A DNA stretch of 64,000 nucleotides from Saccharopolyspora sp. SCSIO 74807 (GCF_037023755.1 NZ_CP146100.1:2920001-2984000); one strand, 5' to 3'. Shown: positions 28,855 to 38,111, numbered from the stretch's first letter. Notes: a model not told the origin generated them from the letters alone. A program made the numbers and translations.

Positions 28855-28905
28855 GAGCGAACGGACCGTTCGTCCAATCTATTGGGACGAACAGGCCGTT
28901 CACTC
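28855..28905 (-). repeat. palindromic repeat, copy 5, at the MFS gene end
   Basis: A 51-bp element: left arm GAGCGAACGGACCGTTCGTC, right arm GACGAACAGGCCGTTCACTC, AT-rich centre CAATCTATTGG. It lies 3 bp past the stop codon of the minus-strand MFS gene and before the cop promoter, an ideal terminator position. It is nearly identical to copy 3. Confidence 0.85.
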
Positions 28906-28908
28906 CGG

Positions 28909-30276
28909 TCAGGACGCGGTGTTGACGGTCTCCAGGGGACGGCCGGTGGCGCGCGGGCCGAACAGGCCGATGTCCAGCGTCACAGCGATCATCGCCGCGG
29001 CCACGACCGCGAACAGCACCCCGGCGCCCTGCGCCTGCAGCAGCGGAACCAGCACGAACGGCATCGCGCCGGTGGTCAGCCGGGACAGCGAATACGTCCA
29101 GGACGCCGCGGTCGCGCGGATGTGCGTCGGGAAGATCTCCGCCTGGTAGATGTGGAAGGCGTTGGAGAAAACGTTGCTGGCCGCGGTGTAGCCGAACCCG
29201 AGCAGCAGGATCAGCGCGGTCGAACCGGCCAGCCCGAACCCGAGCCCCAGCACGACCATCGCCATCGCCGAGCCCATCACCAGGTGCTTGCGCTCCACCC
29301 GCTCGACGAACGGCAGCGACAGCGCCGAGCCCACCGGGTAGCCGACGAACGTCAGCGCGCTGAACAGCAGCGAGTCGGTGACCTGGTAGCCCTTCGCGGC
29401 CAGCACCATCGGCACCATCGTGCCGAAGCCGTAGTAGCCCACCGTCTGCAGCACCTGGAAGACCGCCATCATCGCGGTGCGCTTGCCGTACGGTGCGGCG
29501 ACCAGGTCGCGCAACCCGCTGGACGGGGCGGTGACCGCACGATCCGGCTCGGCAGGGTCCGGCTCCGGCAGCGCCGCCCCGGCGGCTCGGGCCTCCCGCT
29601 CGAAGTCGGTGACCAGCGCGTCGGCCTGTTCGGCGCGGCCGCTGGTGGCCAGCCAGCGCGGCGACTCCGGCAACCCGCGACGCAGCAGGAACACCACGAC
29701 CGCGCCGAGCGCGCCGATCGCGAACATCCAGCGCCAGCCCGCGATGCCGAGCGGGCTCAGCGGCTCGAGCCAGTGCGCCAGGAACCCGGCCGCGGGCACG
29801 CCCAGGAACGACAGCGTGTAGGCCCAGGCGATGAACCGGCCGCGGCGCTTGGCGGGCAGCAGGTCGCTGAGGTAGGCATCCGCCAGCGGCGGTTCCGCAC
29901 CGATCCCGATGCCTGCGACGAACCTGGTCGCGGCCAGCATGAACGGCCCGGTGCTGAACGCGCCGAGCAGCGAGAACAGCGAGTAGATCGCCAGGCTCAC
30001 CAGGAACGCCCGGCGCCGCCCGATCCGGTCGGCGAGCCGCCCGAGCACCAGCGTGCCCACGAACATCCCGAGGAACGTCGAGGCCAGCACCAGCGGCAGC
30101 TCGGCCTTGCTCAGGTGGAACTCCTGCGTCAGCGCGACGCTGAGCACAGGCGTCAGGAAGATCTCGTACATGTCGAAGAACAGCCCGAGCCCCACCGCGA
30201 CGGTGGCCTTGCGGTGCATCCCGATCAGCGGCAGGCGGTCCATGCGCGCCGCGATCGTCGGCTCGGGAGTCGTCAC
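28909..30276 (-). CDS. MFS transporter (metabolite:H+ symporter / sugar-porter-like)
   Basis: A 455-residue, 12-helix major facilitator. The hallmark loop motif between helices 2 and 3 reads GRLADRIGRRRAFLVSLAIY. FVAGIGIGAEPPLADAYLSD and LLPAKRRGRFIAWAYTLSF are typical of the SP/MHS-like subfamily, as is PESPRWLATSGRAEQADALV before the central loop. The second half repeats the pattern weakly (LPFVERVERKHLVMGSAMAM). Substrate unknown: sugars, aromatic acids and dicarboxylates are all carried by close groups. Its 3' end carries a copy of the palindromic repeat. Confidence 0.88.
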   Translation of the reverse strand: MTTPEPTIAARMDRLPLIGMHRKATVAVGLGLFFDMYEIFLTPVLSVALTQEFHLSKAELPLVLASTFLGMFVGTLVLGRLADRIGRRRAFLVSLAIYSLFSLLGAFSTGPFMLAATRFVAGIGIGAEPPLADAYLSDLLPAKRRGRFIAWAYTLSFLGVPAAGFLAHWLEPLSPLGIAGWRWMFAIGALGAVVVFLLRRGLPESPRWLATSGRAEQADALVTDFEREARAAGAALPEPDPAEPDRAVTAPSSGLRDLVAAPYGKRTAMMAVFQVLQTVGYYGFGTMVPMVLAAKGYQVTDSLLFSALTFVGYPVGSALSLPFVERVERKHLVMGSAMAMVVLGLGFGLAGSTALILLLGFGYTAASNVFSNAFHIYQAEIFPTHIRATAASWTYSLSRLTTGAMPFVLVPLLQAQGAGVLFAVVAAAMIAVTLDIGLFGPRATGRPLETVNTAS

Positions 30277-30486
30277 GTTCTGCTCCTTCGCGCCCCTGCC
30301 GGGAGTCGATCTACCCGCCGGGGCACCTTATAGCGGCACGAGGAGGTTCGGAACCGTGTTCCGCGCCTGCTCGCGGCTTCGGTTCGGGAACCCCGCGGGG
30401 GTACCGGCGAGCACCGGATTTCTCCGCGCCGGTTGCCGGGTAGTCCGGTGGTGGCCCACGACCGGCGAACGAGAGGAGGCGCAGCG

Positions 30487-30741
30487 GTGACGTTCTCCGC
30501 TGACCGGCGGGACGAACCCGCAGAACCGGACCGGCCCGAGGTGCCACGGCCGGAGAGCCCGGAACCCCCGCAGAGTCCGGAACCCCCGCAGATCCCGGAG
30601 CCCCCGGAGGTCCCGGACCGGCCGAGCGCTCCCGACCCGCCGGACATCCCGGACCCGGACCGCCCGGAGCCGCCCGAGCCCCCGGACAGCCCGATCAACC
30701 CGGACAGCCCGATCAACCCGGAACGGGAGTCCGGCCGGTAA
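30487..30741 (+). CDS. small proline/glutamate-rich repetitive protein
   Basis: An 84-residue low-complexity protein. After a polar start (VTFSADRRDEPAEPDRPEVP) nearly every triplet is P-E-P, P-D-P or S-P, with a duplicated DSPINP unit near the end. There is no signal or membrane segment. Acceptance rests on a strong SD (GAGAGGAGG) at the right distance from the GTG and a complete frame. The opposite strand gives a Gly/Ser-rich frame over the same repeats, which is rejected. Function unknown, possibly disordered. Confidence 0.5.
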   Translation: MTFSADRRDEPAEPDRPEVPRPESPEPPQSPEPPQIPEPPEVPDRPSAPDPPDIPDPDRPEPPEPPDSPINPDSPINPERESGR

Positions 30742-30789
30742 CGCAGTCGGGGCGGAGGAACTCGCCCGGCCCGGCGAGTTCTCCTCCGC

Positions 30790-32271
30790 TCAGAACGGAT
30801 ACTGCGCGTGCTGTTCGCGGAAGGTGACCCAACGCGTGTCGGTGAACGCGTCGATGCCGTCGCGCCCGCCGAACCGCCCGTAGCCCGAGTCCTTCACCCC
30901 GCCGAACGGGGCCTGCGGCTCGTCGCCCACGGACTGGTCGTTGATGTGGAAGATCCCGGTCCGCACCCGCTGCGCGATGGCCCAGCCGCGGCGGGTGTCC
31001 TCGGTGATCACCCCGGCGGTCAACCCGTACGGCGTGTCGTTCATGACCTCGATCGCGGAGTCCACGTCGTCGTAGCCGTGCACGGTGGTGACCGGGCCGA
31101 AGATCTCCTCGGAGTGGATCCGCTGCTCGGGAGTCACGCCGCTGAGCACGGTCGGCCGGTACACCGCGCCGTCCGGGCGCCCGCCGCCGGTGTGCAGCAC
31201 GGCGCCCTGCGCCACCGCGTCGTCGACGAGCGCGGCCACCCGCTGGGCGGAGCGTTCGCCGATCACCGGCCCGATCACGGTGTCCGGCTTTCCCGGGTCG
31301 CCGCAGGGCAGTTCGGCCACCTTGGCCGCGAACCGCCGGGAGAACTCCTGCTCCAGCGCGCGCGGCAGCAGCACGCGGTCCGCGGACATGCAGATCTGCC
31401 CGGCGTTCATGAACGCGCCGAAGGTGACCGCGTCGACCGCGTAGTCCAGGTCGGCGTCGTCGAGCACCAGGATCGAGTTCTTCCCGCCCAGCTCCAGCAG
31501 GGCCGGTTTGAGGTTCTCCGCGGCTTTGATCCCGACGCTGCGGCCGACGTTCGTCGAGCCGGTGAAGTTGACCCGGCGCACCCGCCGATCGGCGATCAGC
31601 GTCTCGACCACCTGCGCCGCGTCGTCGCGGGCGTTGGTGAGCACGTTGAGCACCCCGTCCGGCAGACCCGCCTCGCGCATGATCTCCGCGAGGAACAGGC
31701 CCGCGGTCAGCGGCGCGTCCTCGCTGGGTTTGAGCACGGCGGTGTTGCCCACTGCCAGCGCCACCGCGAAGGAGCGCACGCCGAGGATCAGCGGCGCGTT
31801 CCACGGTGCCAGCGCGGCGACCACTCCGGCGGGCTGGCGCAGCGCGAACCCCCACTCGCCGGGGCTGGAGCTGGACAGCACTTCCCCGCGCGGCGCGGTG
31901 ATCGCCGCCGCGGCCTCCCGCAGCACGTCGGCGGCCAGCCCCGCGTTGAACATCGCCCACGGCCGGGTGCCACCGACTTCGCCGGCCATCAGCGCCACCG
32001 CGTCCTCGGTGCGCTGCTCCAGCAGGTCGGCCGCGCGCAGGAAGATCTTGCGGCGGGTGCCCACGTCGGTCGCCGCCCAGCCGGGGAAGGCCGCGGCGGC
32101 CGCGTCGACGGCCGCGGTGACGTCCTCGGGGGCGGCTGCCGCGACGGTGGCGAACACCTCGCCGGTGTAGGGGTTGAGGTCCTGCTCGGTGCGGCCGGTC
32201 CCGGCGGCGCGGTCGGCACCGCCGATCAGCAGTCCGCGCTTTCCGGGTTCTCCGGCTTCTCCAGCTGCCAT
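30790..32271 (-). CDS. NAD(P)-dependent aldehyde dehydrogenase
   Basis: A 493-residue aldehyde dehydrogenase. Motifs are the cofactor and oxyanion part VVAALAPWNAPLILGVRSFA, the NAD-binding VNFTGSTNVGRSVGIKAAEN, the general-base LLELGGKN (Glu), the nucleophile GAFMNAGQICMSADRVLLPR (Cys) and the EEIFGPVTTVHGYDDVDSAI segment. The pattern resembles benzaldehyde/vanillin dehydrogenases, but the substrate is open. The start ATG (MAAGEAGEPG) with SD GAGGAA is preferred; the frame runs 31 codons further upstream without a better site. Confidence 0.9.
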   Translation of the reverse strand: MAAGEAGEPGKRGLLIGGADRAAGTGRTEQDLNPYTGEVFATVAAAAPEDVTAAVDAAAAAFPGWAATDVGTRRKIFLRAADLLEQRTEDAVALMAGEVGGTRPWAMFNAGLAADVLREAAAAITAPRGEVLSSSSPGEWGFALRQPAGVVAALAPWNAPLILGVRSFAVALAVGNTAVLKPSEDAPLTAGLFLAEIMREAGLPDGVLNVLTNARDDAAQVVETLIADRRVRRVNFTGSTNVGRSVGIKAAENLKPALLELGGKNSILVLDDADLDYAVDAVTFGAFMNAGQICMSADRVLLPRALEQEFSRRFAAKVAELPCGDPGKPDTVIGPVIGERSAQRVAALVDDAVAQGAVLHTGGGRPDGAVYRPTVLSGVTPEQRIHSEEIFGPVTTVHGYDDVDSAIEVMNDTPYGLTAGVITEDTRRGWAIAQRVRTGIFHINDQSVGDEPQAPFGGVKDSGYGRFGGRDGIDAFTDTRWVTFREQHAQYPF

Positions 32272-32475
32272 CGTTCCTCGCTCTCCAAGCTCGTCGCCGG
32301 TGCGCCGTGCCGACCGGCATCCGCCCGAGGGTGTCAGGAAACCTGTTCCCGCTGAATCTGTCACGTGACTAGCGGCCGGGTCCGGACGGCTCGATTCCGG
32401 GCTTCCGCGAGGAATCCGCGGGTGCCCGCCACCGCGCGGCGGCTGGAGACCCGCGCGGAGCGGCGGATTGCCGGA

Positions 32476-32856
32476 TCAGGCGGACGGCTGCTCCACCACG
32501 ACCACGTTGTTGCCGTCCGGATCGCGCAGCATGAACATCAGCGGTGCGCCGGGGTTGCGCATCGGCTCCGGGTCCATGTCGATCCCGCCCAACGCCTGCA
32601 ACCGGGTGTGCTCGCCGACCACGTCGGCGGTCTCCACTCCGATCATCCCGCCACCGGGTTGCCCGCCCATCGGCGGATTGAGCGCGAGCCGCGCCGTCGA
32701 GCCCGGAGGGGCGACCTCCAGCCAGCGCATCTCGCCGTGCTCGCCGAACGGCGTGTCGGCGCGCACCTCGAAACCCAGCTTCTCGGTGTAGAACGCACGT
32801 GCCGCGTCCTGGTCCGAGACGGTGAACATGACCACTGCGATACTCGACATCTGCAT
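32476..32856 (-). CDS. VOC-superfamily (glyoxalase/bleomycin-resistance-like) protein
   Basis: A 126-residue vicinal-oxygen-chelate fold protein. It has VMFTVSDQDAARAFYTEKLG at the N-terminus and APLMFMLRDPDGNNVVVVEQ at the C-terminus, the latter holding the conserved metal-ligand Glu. One betaalphabetabetabeta unit pair. Role unspecified; members include dioxygenases, isomerases and drug-binding proteins. A second ATG two codons in (MSSIAVV) is also possible. Confidence 0.82.
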   Translation of the reverse strand: MQMSSIAVVMFTVSDQDAARAFYTEKLGFEVRADTPFGEHGEMRWLEVAPPGSTARLALNPPMGGQPGGGMIGVETADVVGEHTRLQALGGIDMDPEPMRNPGAPLMFMLRDPDGNNVVVVEQPSA

Positions 32857-32978
32857 CTCGGCGTCCTCGCGATCGGCAACGGTGGGCGGGCCCGGACGTC
32901 GCTCGAGTTACCCGGGTCGCGAGATCGACAACCCCGGATCACTTCGGCGAGGGGAGAAAGAGACCACTTCTGAAACGA

Positions 32979-33010
32979 CGAAAAGCCCGCCACGAAGGGC
33001 GGGCTTTTCG
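32979..33010 (-). terminator. terminator downstream of tRNA-Lys
   Basis: A perfect 13-bp stem (CGAAAAGCCCGCC / GGCGGGCTTTTCG) with a 6-nt loop. Read on the minus strand the stem ends in CTTTTCGTCGTTTC. It is 19 bp past the tRNA-Lys 3' end. Confidence 0.85.
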
Positions 33011-33029
33011 TTCTTCCAGGTTATCGCTG

Positions 33030-33102
33030 TGCGCCAACAGGGACTCGAACCCCGAACCCACTGATTAAGAGTCAGTTGCTCTGCCTGTTGAGCTATTGGC
33101 GC
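33030..33102 (-). tRNA. tRNA-Lys (anticodon CTT)
   Basis: A 73-nt cloverleaf on the minus strand. The acceptor stem is GCGCCAA / TTGGCGC with discriminator A. The D arm contains AGCTCAACAGGCAGAGC, the anticodon arm CTGACTCTTAATCAG (anticodon CTT) and the T arm GGGTTCGAGTCCC. CCA is not encoded. Confidence 0.97.
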
Positions 33103-33400
33103 TTGCTTGCCTGCCGGGGATTTTCCCGCTTGCGCTCGTTCCCTGGCGACGAAAGAAACACTAGCACGGCGCGCGGGGCACAGATCCGAGGGGGTGTCCG
33201 GCGGCGGTGCCGTTGCCGGACCGTGTCCGGTTGATCCGCTTCGGGCGAGCAACCGGCCGCGTCCTGGCGCGTCCACCGGGGTGGAAGATCAGCAGAAATA
33301 TACGCAGCGTGCACGTCGGGTGCACTCCACGAGGTCGGTGGGCTCAGGCACACTGTGCTGTGGCGGATGTGGCGGATCGGAATCGAACGGACAGTGACAA

Positions 33401-34594
33401 ATGAATGACTCGCTTCACTCCCTCGGGAGTGGTCGGGCTCGGTGGTCGCGGGTGTGGTCGCTCGTGCTCATCGGCCTCGTGGGGGTGCTGGTCGCCGGGT
33501 GCAGCGGCGGCGCCGGGGGACAGCAGAGCGCGCCACCTCCGCCGCCGACGGTGTTGTTCGACCCGGGCAACGGAGCCCAGGGGGTGTCGCCGACCGCGCC
33601 GATCACGGCGACCGCGCAGCACGGCCGGATCGTCGACGCGGTGCTCACGAATCCGGAAGGGGAGCGGGTCGAAGCGGCCGTCGCGCCGGACGGGGCGAGC
33701 TGGTCGGCAGCCGAACCGCTGGGCTACGGCAAGACCTACAAGGCGGCCATCACCGTGCAAGGCGCGGCTGGCGCGCCGGTGACGCAGGAGGCCTCGTTCA
33801 CCACGGTCGATCCGGCGGATCAGACCTACGTCTCGATGAACCCGCTGGACGGCCAGACCGTCGGCGTCGGCCAGCCGCTGGCCTTCTACTTCTCCGAAGA
33901 CGCGCCCGCGCCGGACAAGGCCAAGGCCGAACAGGCCATCCGGATCCGGACCGAACCCGCCGTGGAAGGCGCGTTCTACTGGATCGACAGCCGCGAGGTG
34001 CACTGGCGCCCCAAGGAGTACTGGCAGCCCGGCACCGAGATCACCGTCGACGCGGACGTCTACGGCAAGGACCTGGGCAACGGCGTCTGGGGTGAGGAGA
34101 ACCGCACGGCCACCTTCCACATCGGCGACGCGGTGGTGCTCAAGGCCGACGGCGCCAGTCACCAGATGTCGATCAACGTCAACGGTGTCGAGCAGCGGAC
34201 CATCCCGGTCTCGCTGGGCAAGCCCAGCTTCCCGTCGAACGACGGCACGCACGTGGTCACCGAGCACCACGCGACCAAGCTGATGGACTCATCGACCTAC
34301 GGCCTGCCCGTCGACCAGGGCGGCTACCAGACCGAGGTGAAGTGGGCGGTGCGGATCTCCAACAGCGGCGAGTTCCTGCACGCCGCGCCGTGGTCGGTCG
34401 CCGACCAGGGCAAGCGCAACGTCAGCCACGGCTGCATCAACATGAGCAACGCCGACGCCAAGGCGGTCTACGACCTGCTCAAGAAGGGCGACGTCGTGGA
34501 GATCACCAATTCCGGCGGGCCGGAGCTGAAATCCACGAACGGTTTCGGGGATTGGCAGGTCCCGTGGGACGAATGGCTCAGCGGCAATCGCTGA
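33401..34594 (+). CDS. lipoprotein L,D-transpeptidase
   Basis: A 397-residue cell-wall enzyme predicted to make 3-3 peptidoglycan crosslinks outside the membrane. It has a lipoprotein signal with lipobox VAGC (C34) and two Ig-like domains at about 45-250 (QGVSPTAPITATAQHGRIVD, MNPLDGQTVGVGQPLAFYFS). The catalytic YkuD domain runs from about 250 to 385, with NVSHGCINMSNADAKAVYDL (catalytic C345) and the upstream His (EFLHAAPW). This domain order matches the mycobacterial LdtMt2 class. No clear SD; start by first in-frame ATG. It ends just before a bidirectional terminator. Confidence 0.93.
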   Translation: MNDSLHSLGSGRARWSRVWSLVLIGLVGVLVAGCSGGAGGQQSAPPPPPTVLFDPGNGAQGVSPTAPITATAQHGRIVDAVLTNPEGERVEAAVAPDGASWSAAEPLGYGKTYKAAITVQGAAGAPVTQEASFTTVDPADQTYVSMNPLDGQTVGVGQPLAFYFSEDAPAPDKAKAEQAIRIRTEPAVEGAFYWIDSREVHWRPKEYWQPGTEITVDADVYGKDLGNGVWGEENRTATFHIGDAVVLKADGASHQMSINVNGVEQRTIPVSLGKPSFPSNDGTHVVTEHHATKLMDSSTYGLPVDQGGYQTEVKWAVRISNSGEFLHAAPWSVADQGKRNVSHGCINMSNADAKAVYDLLKKGDVVEITNSGGPELKSTNGFGDWQVPWDEWLSGNR

Positions 34595-34611
34595 GCCCGC
34601 CGCGCAATCGA

Positions 34612-34642
34612 AAGGCCCCGCTCCGATTCGGAGCGGGGCCTT
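34612..34642. terminator. bidirectional terminator between L,D-transpeptidase and tRNA-His
   Basis: A perfect 14-bp stem (AAGGCCCCGCTCCG / CGGAGCGGGGCCTT), 3-nt loop, flanked by AAA on the left and TTCC on the right. It lies between a plus-strand CDS end and a minus-strand tRNA end and can serve both. Confidence 0.88.
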
Positions 34643-34650
34643 CCTCGTGG

Positions 34651-34723
34651 GGTGAGTGACGGGATTCGAACCCGCGACTCCTGGGACCACAACCCAGTGC
34701 TCTACCGACTGAGCTACACCCAC
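34651..34723 (-). tRNA. tRNA-His (anticodon GTG)
   Basis: Minus-strand cloverleaf. Acceptor GTGGGTG / CACTCAC has one G-T pair; the D arm is AGCTCAGTCGGTAGAGC, the anticodon arm CTGGGTTGTGGTCCCAG (anticodon GTG) and the T arm GGGTTCGAATCCC. The base before position 1 (34724) is G and discriminator 73 is C, the special G-1:C73 pair of histidine tRNAs. Unlike the tRNA-Lys here, CCA appears encoded (34650-34648). Confidence 0.97.
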
Positions 34724-34840
34724 CACAGCAACGGTGCGCCGGTGAACCCGGCCGTCCGGAGCAACACGAATATCCTAGCGCGCGGTGTCGATCGCTTTCC
34801 CACCGGGCTCCGCACCCGGGTGACGGGCGAGGTCAACGGC

Positions 34841-35485
34841 TCACTCGGACGGTTTGACGGCCTTCTCGGTACCGCCTTCCACCGCCGCGCCGTCGAGCAG
34901 TTCGGCGGCCACCGTCTGCGCCTGCTCGCTGCTCGGGCCGGGCTGCGGCACGAACGCGGTGCGCCGGTAGTACGCCAGCTCCCGGATCGACTCCCGCACG
35001 TCGGCCAGCGCGCGGTGCGCCAGCCCCTTCTCCGGCTGCGCGTAGTAGATCCGCGGGAACCAGCGCCTGCACAACTCCTTGACCGAGGACACGTCCACCA
35101 TGCGGTAGTGCAGGTGCGCGTCCAGCGCGGGCATGTCGCGCGCGATGAACCCGCGGTCGGTGGCGATCGAGTTGCCCGCCAGCGGCGCCGATACGTTCTC
35201 CGGCACGTGTTCGCGGATGTGCTCCAGCACGCGCTGCTCGGCTTCGGCGAGGGTGACCGAGGAGCGTCGCACCTCCTCGGTGAGCCCGGAGCGCTCGTGC
35301 ATGTCCCGCACCACTTCGGGCATCGCCGACAAGACCTCGTCCGAGGCGTGGATCACGATGTCCACACCCTCGCCGAGGATGTTCAGGTCGGCATCGGTGA
35401 CCAGGGCGGCGATCTCGATCAAGGCGTCCGAGGCCAGGTCGAGCCCGGTCATTTCACAGTCGATCCACACTAGACGGTCGTTCAC
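34841..35485 (-). CDS. orn: oligoribonuclease
   Basis: A 214-residue DEDDh 3'-5' exonuclease that degrades 2-5-nt RNA to mononucleotides and also pGpG from c-di-GMP turnover. ExoI motif [20 protein letters not shown] (D, E), Exo[22 protein letters not shown] (D) and Exo[23 protein letters not shown] (H, D) are all present. The tail beyond about residue 180 ([20 protein letters not shown] and onward) is an acidic actinobacterial extension. GTG start at VNDRLVW chosen because the fold begins there. Confidence 0.95.
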   Translation of the reverse strand: MNDRLVWIDCEMTGLDLASDALIEIAALVTDADLNILGEGVDIVIHASDEVLSAMPEVVRDMHERSGLTEEVRRSSVTLAEAEQRVLEHIREHVPENVSAPLAGNSIATDRGFIARDMPALDAHLHYRMVDVSSVKELCRRWFPRIYYAQPEKGLAHRALADVRESIRELAYYRRTAFVPQPGPSSEQAQTVAAELLDGAAVEGGTEKAVKPSE

Positions 35486-35538
35486 CCGTGCGAGCCTAAC
35501 GCGACGCCCGCGCCGTGCGGGATCGGACCGCGCGGGCG

Positions 35539-37236
35539 TCACTCGCCGCGCTCGCGCAGCTGGGCGGGCACGACCTTGCCGGTGGCGTTGCGCGGCAGCT
35601 CTTCCAGGAACACGACGTCCCTGGGCAGCGCGTACTTCGGCAGCGCGTCGCGGAGCCGGTCGCGCACCGCGTCGGCGTCCAGGTCCGCGCCGGGCGCGAG
35701 CACCACGTACGCGGCGAGGCGCTGGCCGAACTCCGCGTCGTCCACGCCGATCACCGCGGTCTCGTGCACCTCGGGAAGGGTGGCCAGGGCGTCCTCGGTC
35801 TCCTTGGGGTAGACGTTCTCCCCGCCCGAGACGATCATGTCGTCCTCCCGGCCGACGACCTGCAACCGCCCGGCGGAGTCGATGCGGCCGAGGTCACCGG
35901 TGGACATCAGCCCTTTCCGGGTCTCCTTGCCGCCGCCCCCGGTGTAGCCCTCGAACAGCATGTCGTTGCCGACGAAGATCCGCCCGGTTTCGCCGCGGCG
36001 CACCGGTTCACCGTCCTCGCCGACGATCATGATGGTGGTGCCGCGTGGTGCCCGCCCCGCCGTGCCCGGCGACGCCGCCAGGTCTTGCGGGTCGGCGATG
36101 CTCACCCAGGACGCCTCGGTGGAGCCGTAGAAGTTGTAGAGCACCCGCCCGAACACCCGCTGGAACCGGGTCGCCAGGTCGGCGGGCAGCGCCGATCCGC
36201 TGCACGCGACGATCCGCAGCGCGGAGCAGTCGAACGGCGCACGGGACTCGGCAGGCAGGTCCAGGATGCGCTGCAGCATCACCGGCACCATGAACATCGC
36301 GGTGCACCGGTGCCGCTGCACCGCCGCGAGCGCCTGCTGCGGCTCGAACTTGCGGCGCAGCACCAGCGTCGCGCCGATCGCGGAGCCGAGCTGGAAGGCC
36401 GCGAGGCCCCAGGTGTGGAAGATCGGCGCACCCACCAGGATCCGCTCGCCCTCGCGCAGCGGCACCCTGGACATGATCGTCGCGGCCGGGCCGACGCCGG
36501 GCGGCGCGGGCCTGCGGGCGCCCTTCGGCGTGCCGGTGGTGCCGGAGGTGAGCACGATCATCCGCGCGTGCCGCGGCCGCCGCGGCAGCCGGGTGGACGG
36601 CGAGCTGCCGATGAGGTGCTCCAGCGTGGGCCGCCGGGTGGTGCCCTCGGTCCAGGCGAGCACCACGTCCAGGTCTTCGGGCGGCTCCAGCTGCTCGACG
36701 AACTCGGTGTCGGCGATCAGCACGTCGGCCCGCTGCTCCGCCAGCACCGCGTGCAGCTGTTGCGGCCGCAGGCCGGTGTTCAGCAGCACCACGTCCACGC
36801 CGATCTTGCCGCAGGCCACGATGCTCTCCACCAGTCCGTGGTGGTTGCGGCACAGCACCGCGACGCGGCCGGTGTCCCGGACGCCGCGGGCGCGCAGCCC
36901 GTTGGCCAGCCGCGCGGTGCGCTGGTGCAGCTCCTGGAAGCTCAGCGCGCCGCGCTCGTCGATCACCGCGGGCCGGTCGGGGTGCCGGATCGCGGCGACC
37001 TCGTAGCCCAGCGCCGGGGTCACGCCCCAGCGGCGCCAGGCCCGCACGATGCGCCACAGCTTGTCCGGGCGCATCGGGCGGACCACGCCTTGCCGGATCA
37101 GCAGCCACAAGGTCTGCGCGCCGGGGGCGACGCGCTGCGCGGCTCGCCGGAGGCCACCCGCCGGTCCAGCCGCCGAGTCCCCCGGCGCACCCGCCAGGTT
37201 GCGGAGCAGTTCTTTCGGCCGTCGCCACATCGCCAC
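35539..37236 (-). CDS. acyl-CoA synthetase (AMP-forming)
   Basis: A 565-residue ANL-superfamily ligase, probably a long-chain fatty-acyl-CoA synthetase. The P-loop is [20 protein letters not shown]. Further motifs are [60 protein letters not shown] and the hinge and C-terminal [20 protein letters not shown] with catalytic Lys in LPRNATGKV. The first 60 residues (to about [17 protein letters not shown]) are basic and may lie on the membrane. Start GTG with SD GAGGAG is preferred to the ATG two codons later. It is followed by orn after 53 bp. Confidence 0.9.
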   Translation of the reverse strand: MAMWRRPKELLRNLAGAPGDSAAGPAGGLRRAAQRVAPGAQTLWLLIRQGVVRPMRPDKLWRIVRAWRRWGVTPALGYEVAAIRHPDRPAVIDERGALSFQELHQRTARLANGLRARGVRDTGRVAVLCRNHHGLVESIVACGKIGVDVVLLNTGLRPQQLHAVLAEQRADVLIADTEFVEQLEPPEDLDVVLAWTEGTTRRPTLEHLIGSSPSTRLPRRPRHARMIVLTSGTTGTPKGARRPAPPGVGPAATIMSRVPLREGERILVGAPIFHTWGLAAFQLGSAIGATLVLRRKFEPQQALAAVQRHRCTAMFMVPVMLQRILDLPAESRAPFDCSALRIVACSGSALPADLATRFQRVFGRVLYNFYGSTEASWVSIADPQDLAASPGTAGRAPRGTTIMIVGEDGEPVRRGETGRIFVGNDMLFEGYTGGGGKETRKGLMSTGDLGRIDSAGRLQVVGREDDMIVSGGENVYPKETEDALATLPEVHETAVIGVDDAEFGQRLAAYVVLAPGADLDADAVRDRLRDALPKYALPRDVVFLEELPRNATGKVVPAQLRERGE

Positions 37237-37306
37237 GCGCGTCTCCTCGAGTCCCTTAACTACTCGCCAGTAGATAATGCCTGGGGGCGAGCGCGAGGGG
37301 AAGGGC

Positions 37307-37498
37307 TCAGCGCTCCGGAACCGCCGCCGCGGCCACCACCGCCTCCCGCAACGCCGCGCGAAGCCGGCCGGCCTCCAGTGGCGCGAGCACCGCCGTCTCC
37401 CCAGGCGGAGCCACCACCACCACACTGCCTTCGTTGACGAACACGGCCATGTTGCGCCGCCGCCCAGCCACGTCGCGGCAGTTGACCTGCCACTCCAT
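37307..37498 (-). CDS. small conserved actinomycete-type protein, unknown
   Basis: A 63-residue protein: MEWQVNCRDVAGRRRNMAVF, then VNEGSVVVVAPPGETAVLAP and a helical AALREAVVAAAAV end. The pattern of short beta strands, a helix and the VVAPPGE motif is typical of many tiny actinomycete ORFs of unknown role. SD GGGAGAG just before the ATG supports this start over an upstream ATG. It is divergent from the next membrane protein. Confidence 0.65.
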   Translation of the reverse strand: MEWQVNCRDVAGRRRNMAVFVNEGSVVVVAPPGETAVLAPLEAGRLRAALREAVVAAAAVPER

Positions 37499-37706
37499 GC
37501 TCTCTCCCACGCAGACCTCCTCGTCCGGGTGCGCACTCCACGGCGTGTGATGGTTCAGAATCACGGTTGTGACGGTGCTTCGCCCGATTAATCGCGCGGA
37601 AACCTCGCGGCGTCACACCATCGGCCGCACGGCGGCCTCGGATAGCGGGCCGTGCCCGGATCCGGCCGCCCTCGGGCGTGCGCGGTGATGCGGGAGACTG
37701 CTGATC

Positions 37707-38111
37707 GTGACTGGTTACGACGGGCTGGTGTGGCGGACGCTGCACCGGGTGCTGGCGGTGCTCGCGATCGGCGTGCTGGGCCTGCTGATCGGCCTCGGCT
37801 CCAGCGCGAGCAGATCGGACTCGCTGCTGGGCGTGCTGGTCGTGGCGCTGGTCGCGCTGCCGGTGGCGCTCACGCTGCGCCGGATGTCGCCGACCGCCCG
37901 CGGCAATCTGCGCCTGCTGCCCGGGCGCAGGCCGCTGATGACGGCGCAGGCGGTGCTGCTCGGCCTCGTCGCCGTGCTGGTGCTGTGCTGGTCGGCGGGC
38001 AACGCGATAGCGCCGGGCACGCTGGCGCCGCTGCCGCTGGCGCTGGTCGGGGTGTTGCTCGCCGCCGTGCTGGCGCTGCTCGGGTGGATAGGACACCGGA
38101 TGAGCCGCTGA
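37707..38111 (+). CDS. small integral membrane protein, unknown
   Basis: A 134-residue protein with four predicted helices: LAVLAIGVLGLLIGLGSSAS, LLGVLVVALVALPVALTLRR, MTAQAVLLGLVAVLVLCWSA and LALVGVLLAAVLALLGWIGH. No catalytic or binding motif is seen and the family is not recognised. Start GTG. Confidence 0.7.
   Translation: MTGYDGLVWRTLHRVLAVLAIGVLGLLIGLGSSASRSDSLLGVLVVALVALPVALTLRRMSPTARGNLRLLPGRRPLMTAQAVLLGLVAVLVLCWSAGNAIAPGTLAPLPLALVGVLLAAVLALLGWIGHRMSR

Noticed and set aside
30273..30716. A Gly/Ser-rich frame on the minus strand that looks like a repeat protein
   Set aside because: It is the reverse complement of the Pro/Glu repeats of the plus-strand gene, which has the better SD. 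It also overlaps the MFS start region.
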